Shown piece after piece: positions 63,764 to 64,000 of a stretch of DNA of 64,000 nucleotides. Source of the DNA: UBA6544 sp038131165 (GTDB lineage: Bacteria > Pseudomonadota > Alphaproteobacteria > UBA8366); contig JAYPOZ010000001.1 in the NCBI GenBank assembly GCA_038131165.1, positions 62,001-126,000 of the forward strand, written 5' to 3'. The translations under genes were made by a program, and so were the position numbers. Below the pieces are notes generated by a model that did no database searches, was not told where the DNA came from, and saw only the letters and a program-made list of their open reading frames with translations. Position 1 is the stretch's first letter, and every line of letters begins with the position of its first letter.

Positions 63764-64000
63764 CTAGGCTTGGTTTCGCCTCACCGCATGGGCCCTTAGC
63801 TTATCGCGGTACAGGCTCATATCGTGATATTTATCGATACGTTTCGCCTCCCCTGCCGTCCATAGCTGCACAAATCGGATCAGGCGGTTCAGGGTCGAGA
63901 GATGGAACTCCAGCCGTAACGTCGGATAGTTGCCGTCCGCTCCCGGTTCGGCAACGGTCAGGTAGCGCATATAGCCGAAATGCCGAAAATACTGGATGCG
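63764..64000 (-). CDS. C-terminal fragment of a gene running off the window
   Basis: Open in frame from the window end to TAG at 63764; 78 residues visible, so the true start lies beyond 64000. It reads RIQYFRHFGYMRYLTVAEPGADGNYPTLRLEFHLSTLNRLIRFVQLWTAGEAKRIDKYHDMSLYRDKLRAHAVRRNQA. Aromatic- and basic-rich; I do not recognise the family. An ATG at 63970 is in frame, but upstream codons look equally coding. Confidence 0.5.
   Translation of the reverse strand, partial: RIQYFRHFGYMRYLTVAEPGADGNYPTLRLEFHLSTLNRLIRFVQLWTAGEAKRIDKYHDMSLYRDKLRAHAVRRNQA

Overview
The window reads as a high-GC alphaproteobacterial chromosome fragment, probably Rhodospirillales-like and probably from a draft or metagenome scaffold (a 100-N gap at 36700-36799 and a 10-N gap at 37927-37936). 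Evidence for the lineage: a purC-purS-purQ-purL-bolA-grxD run, a DUF1476 (F1-ATPase inhibitor zeta type) gene, and an alphaproteobacterial SOS box (GAAC-N7-GAAC) in the DNA-repair cluster. It is almost all core or metabolic coding sequence, densely packed with many ATGA-type overlaps. I see no tRNA, rRNA, CRISPR, prophage or insertion sequence.

Layout. 1-3.7 kb: a cut-off fumarate-reductase-type flavoprotein, a two-subunit class I fumarase, a lone ParB-like domain and a cupin. 3.9-4.7 kb: a TorF-type porin with a textbook sigma-54 promoter. 4.9-8.2 kb: selA-selB. 8.3-11.5 kb: a three-gene operon read leftward (class II aldolase, Fe-S CCG protein, D-threonine-aldolase-like enzyme). 11.6-20.7 kb: purine genes with bolA-grxD and a clear terminator. 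20.9-25.2 kb: small proteins, two PilZ proteins, rpsD, trmJ, DUF924. 25.2-30 kb: an oxidative operon (TauD-like, ABM, GMC, VOC) and two orphan genes. 30-33 kb: cysS and a nadE whose conserved C-terminus is cut off by two adjacent ochre codons. 33.3-36.7 kb: a TPP-dependent E1 alpha/beta pair with a hydrolase. 36.8-38.3 kb: DUF302 and a bile-acid-symporter-like carrier. 38.4-42 kb: methyltransferase, cysD, cysNC. 42.1-47.2 kb: TetR regulator, RND/MMPL exporter, periplasmic LolA-like protein and outer-membrane barrel with three matching operators. 47-53 kb: pncB-like, DAHP synthase, sirtuin, parvulin, a 13-repeat Sel1 protein. 53.3-59.8 kb: cupin and the four-gene ligase-associated DNA damage response cluster. 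59.8-64 kb: PEP mutase/ICL-like enzyme, a selenoprotein, a second TauD-ABM pair and a cut-off gene.

The most striking feature is at 60632-62377 on the minus strand. Two apparent genes are one reading frame joined by an in-frame TGA that gives Cys-Sec-Gly-Ser-Cys. A two-stem hairpin lies just after the TGA with the geometry of a bacterial SECIS element. This is a UGSC-type selenoprotein fused to a roughly 400-residue domain of unknown function, and the machinery to decode it (SelA, SelB) is encoded in the same window. selC and selD are not here. How the protein acts is unknown; the family is known by name, the fused domain and its role are not.
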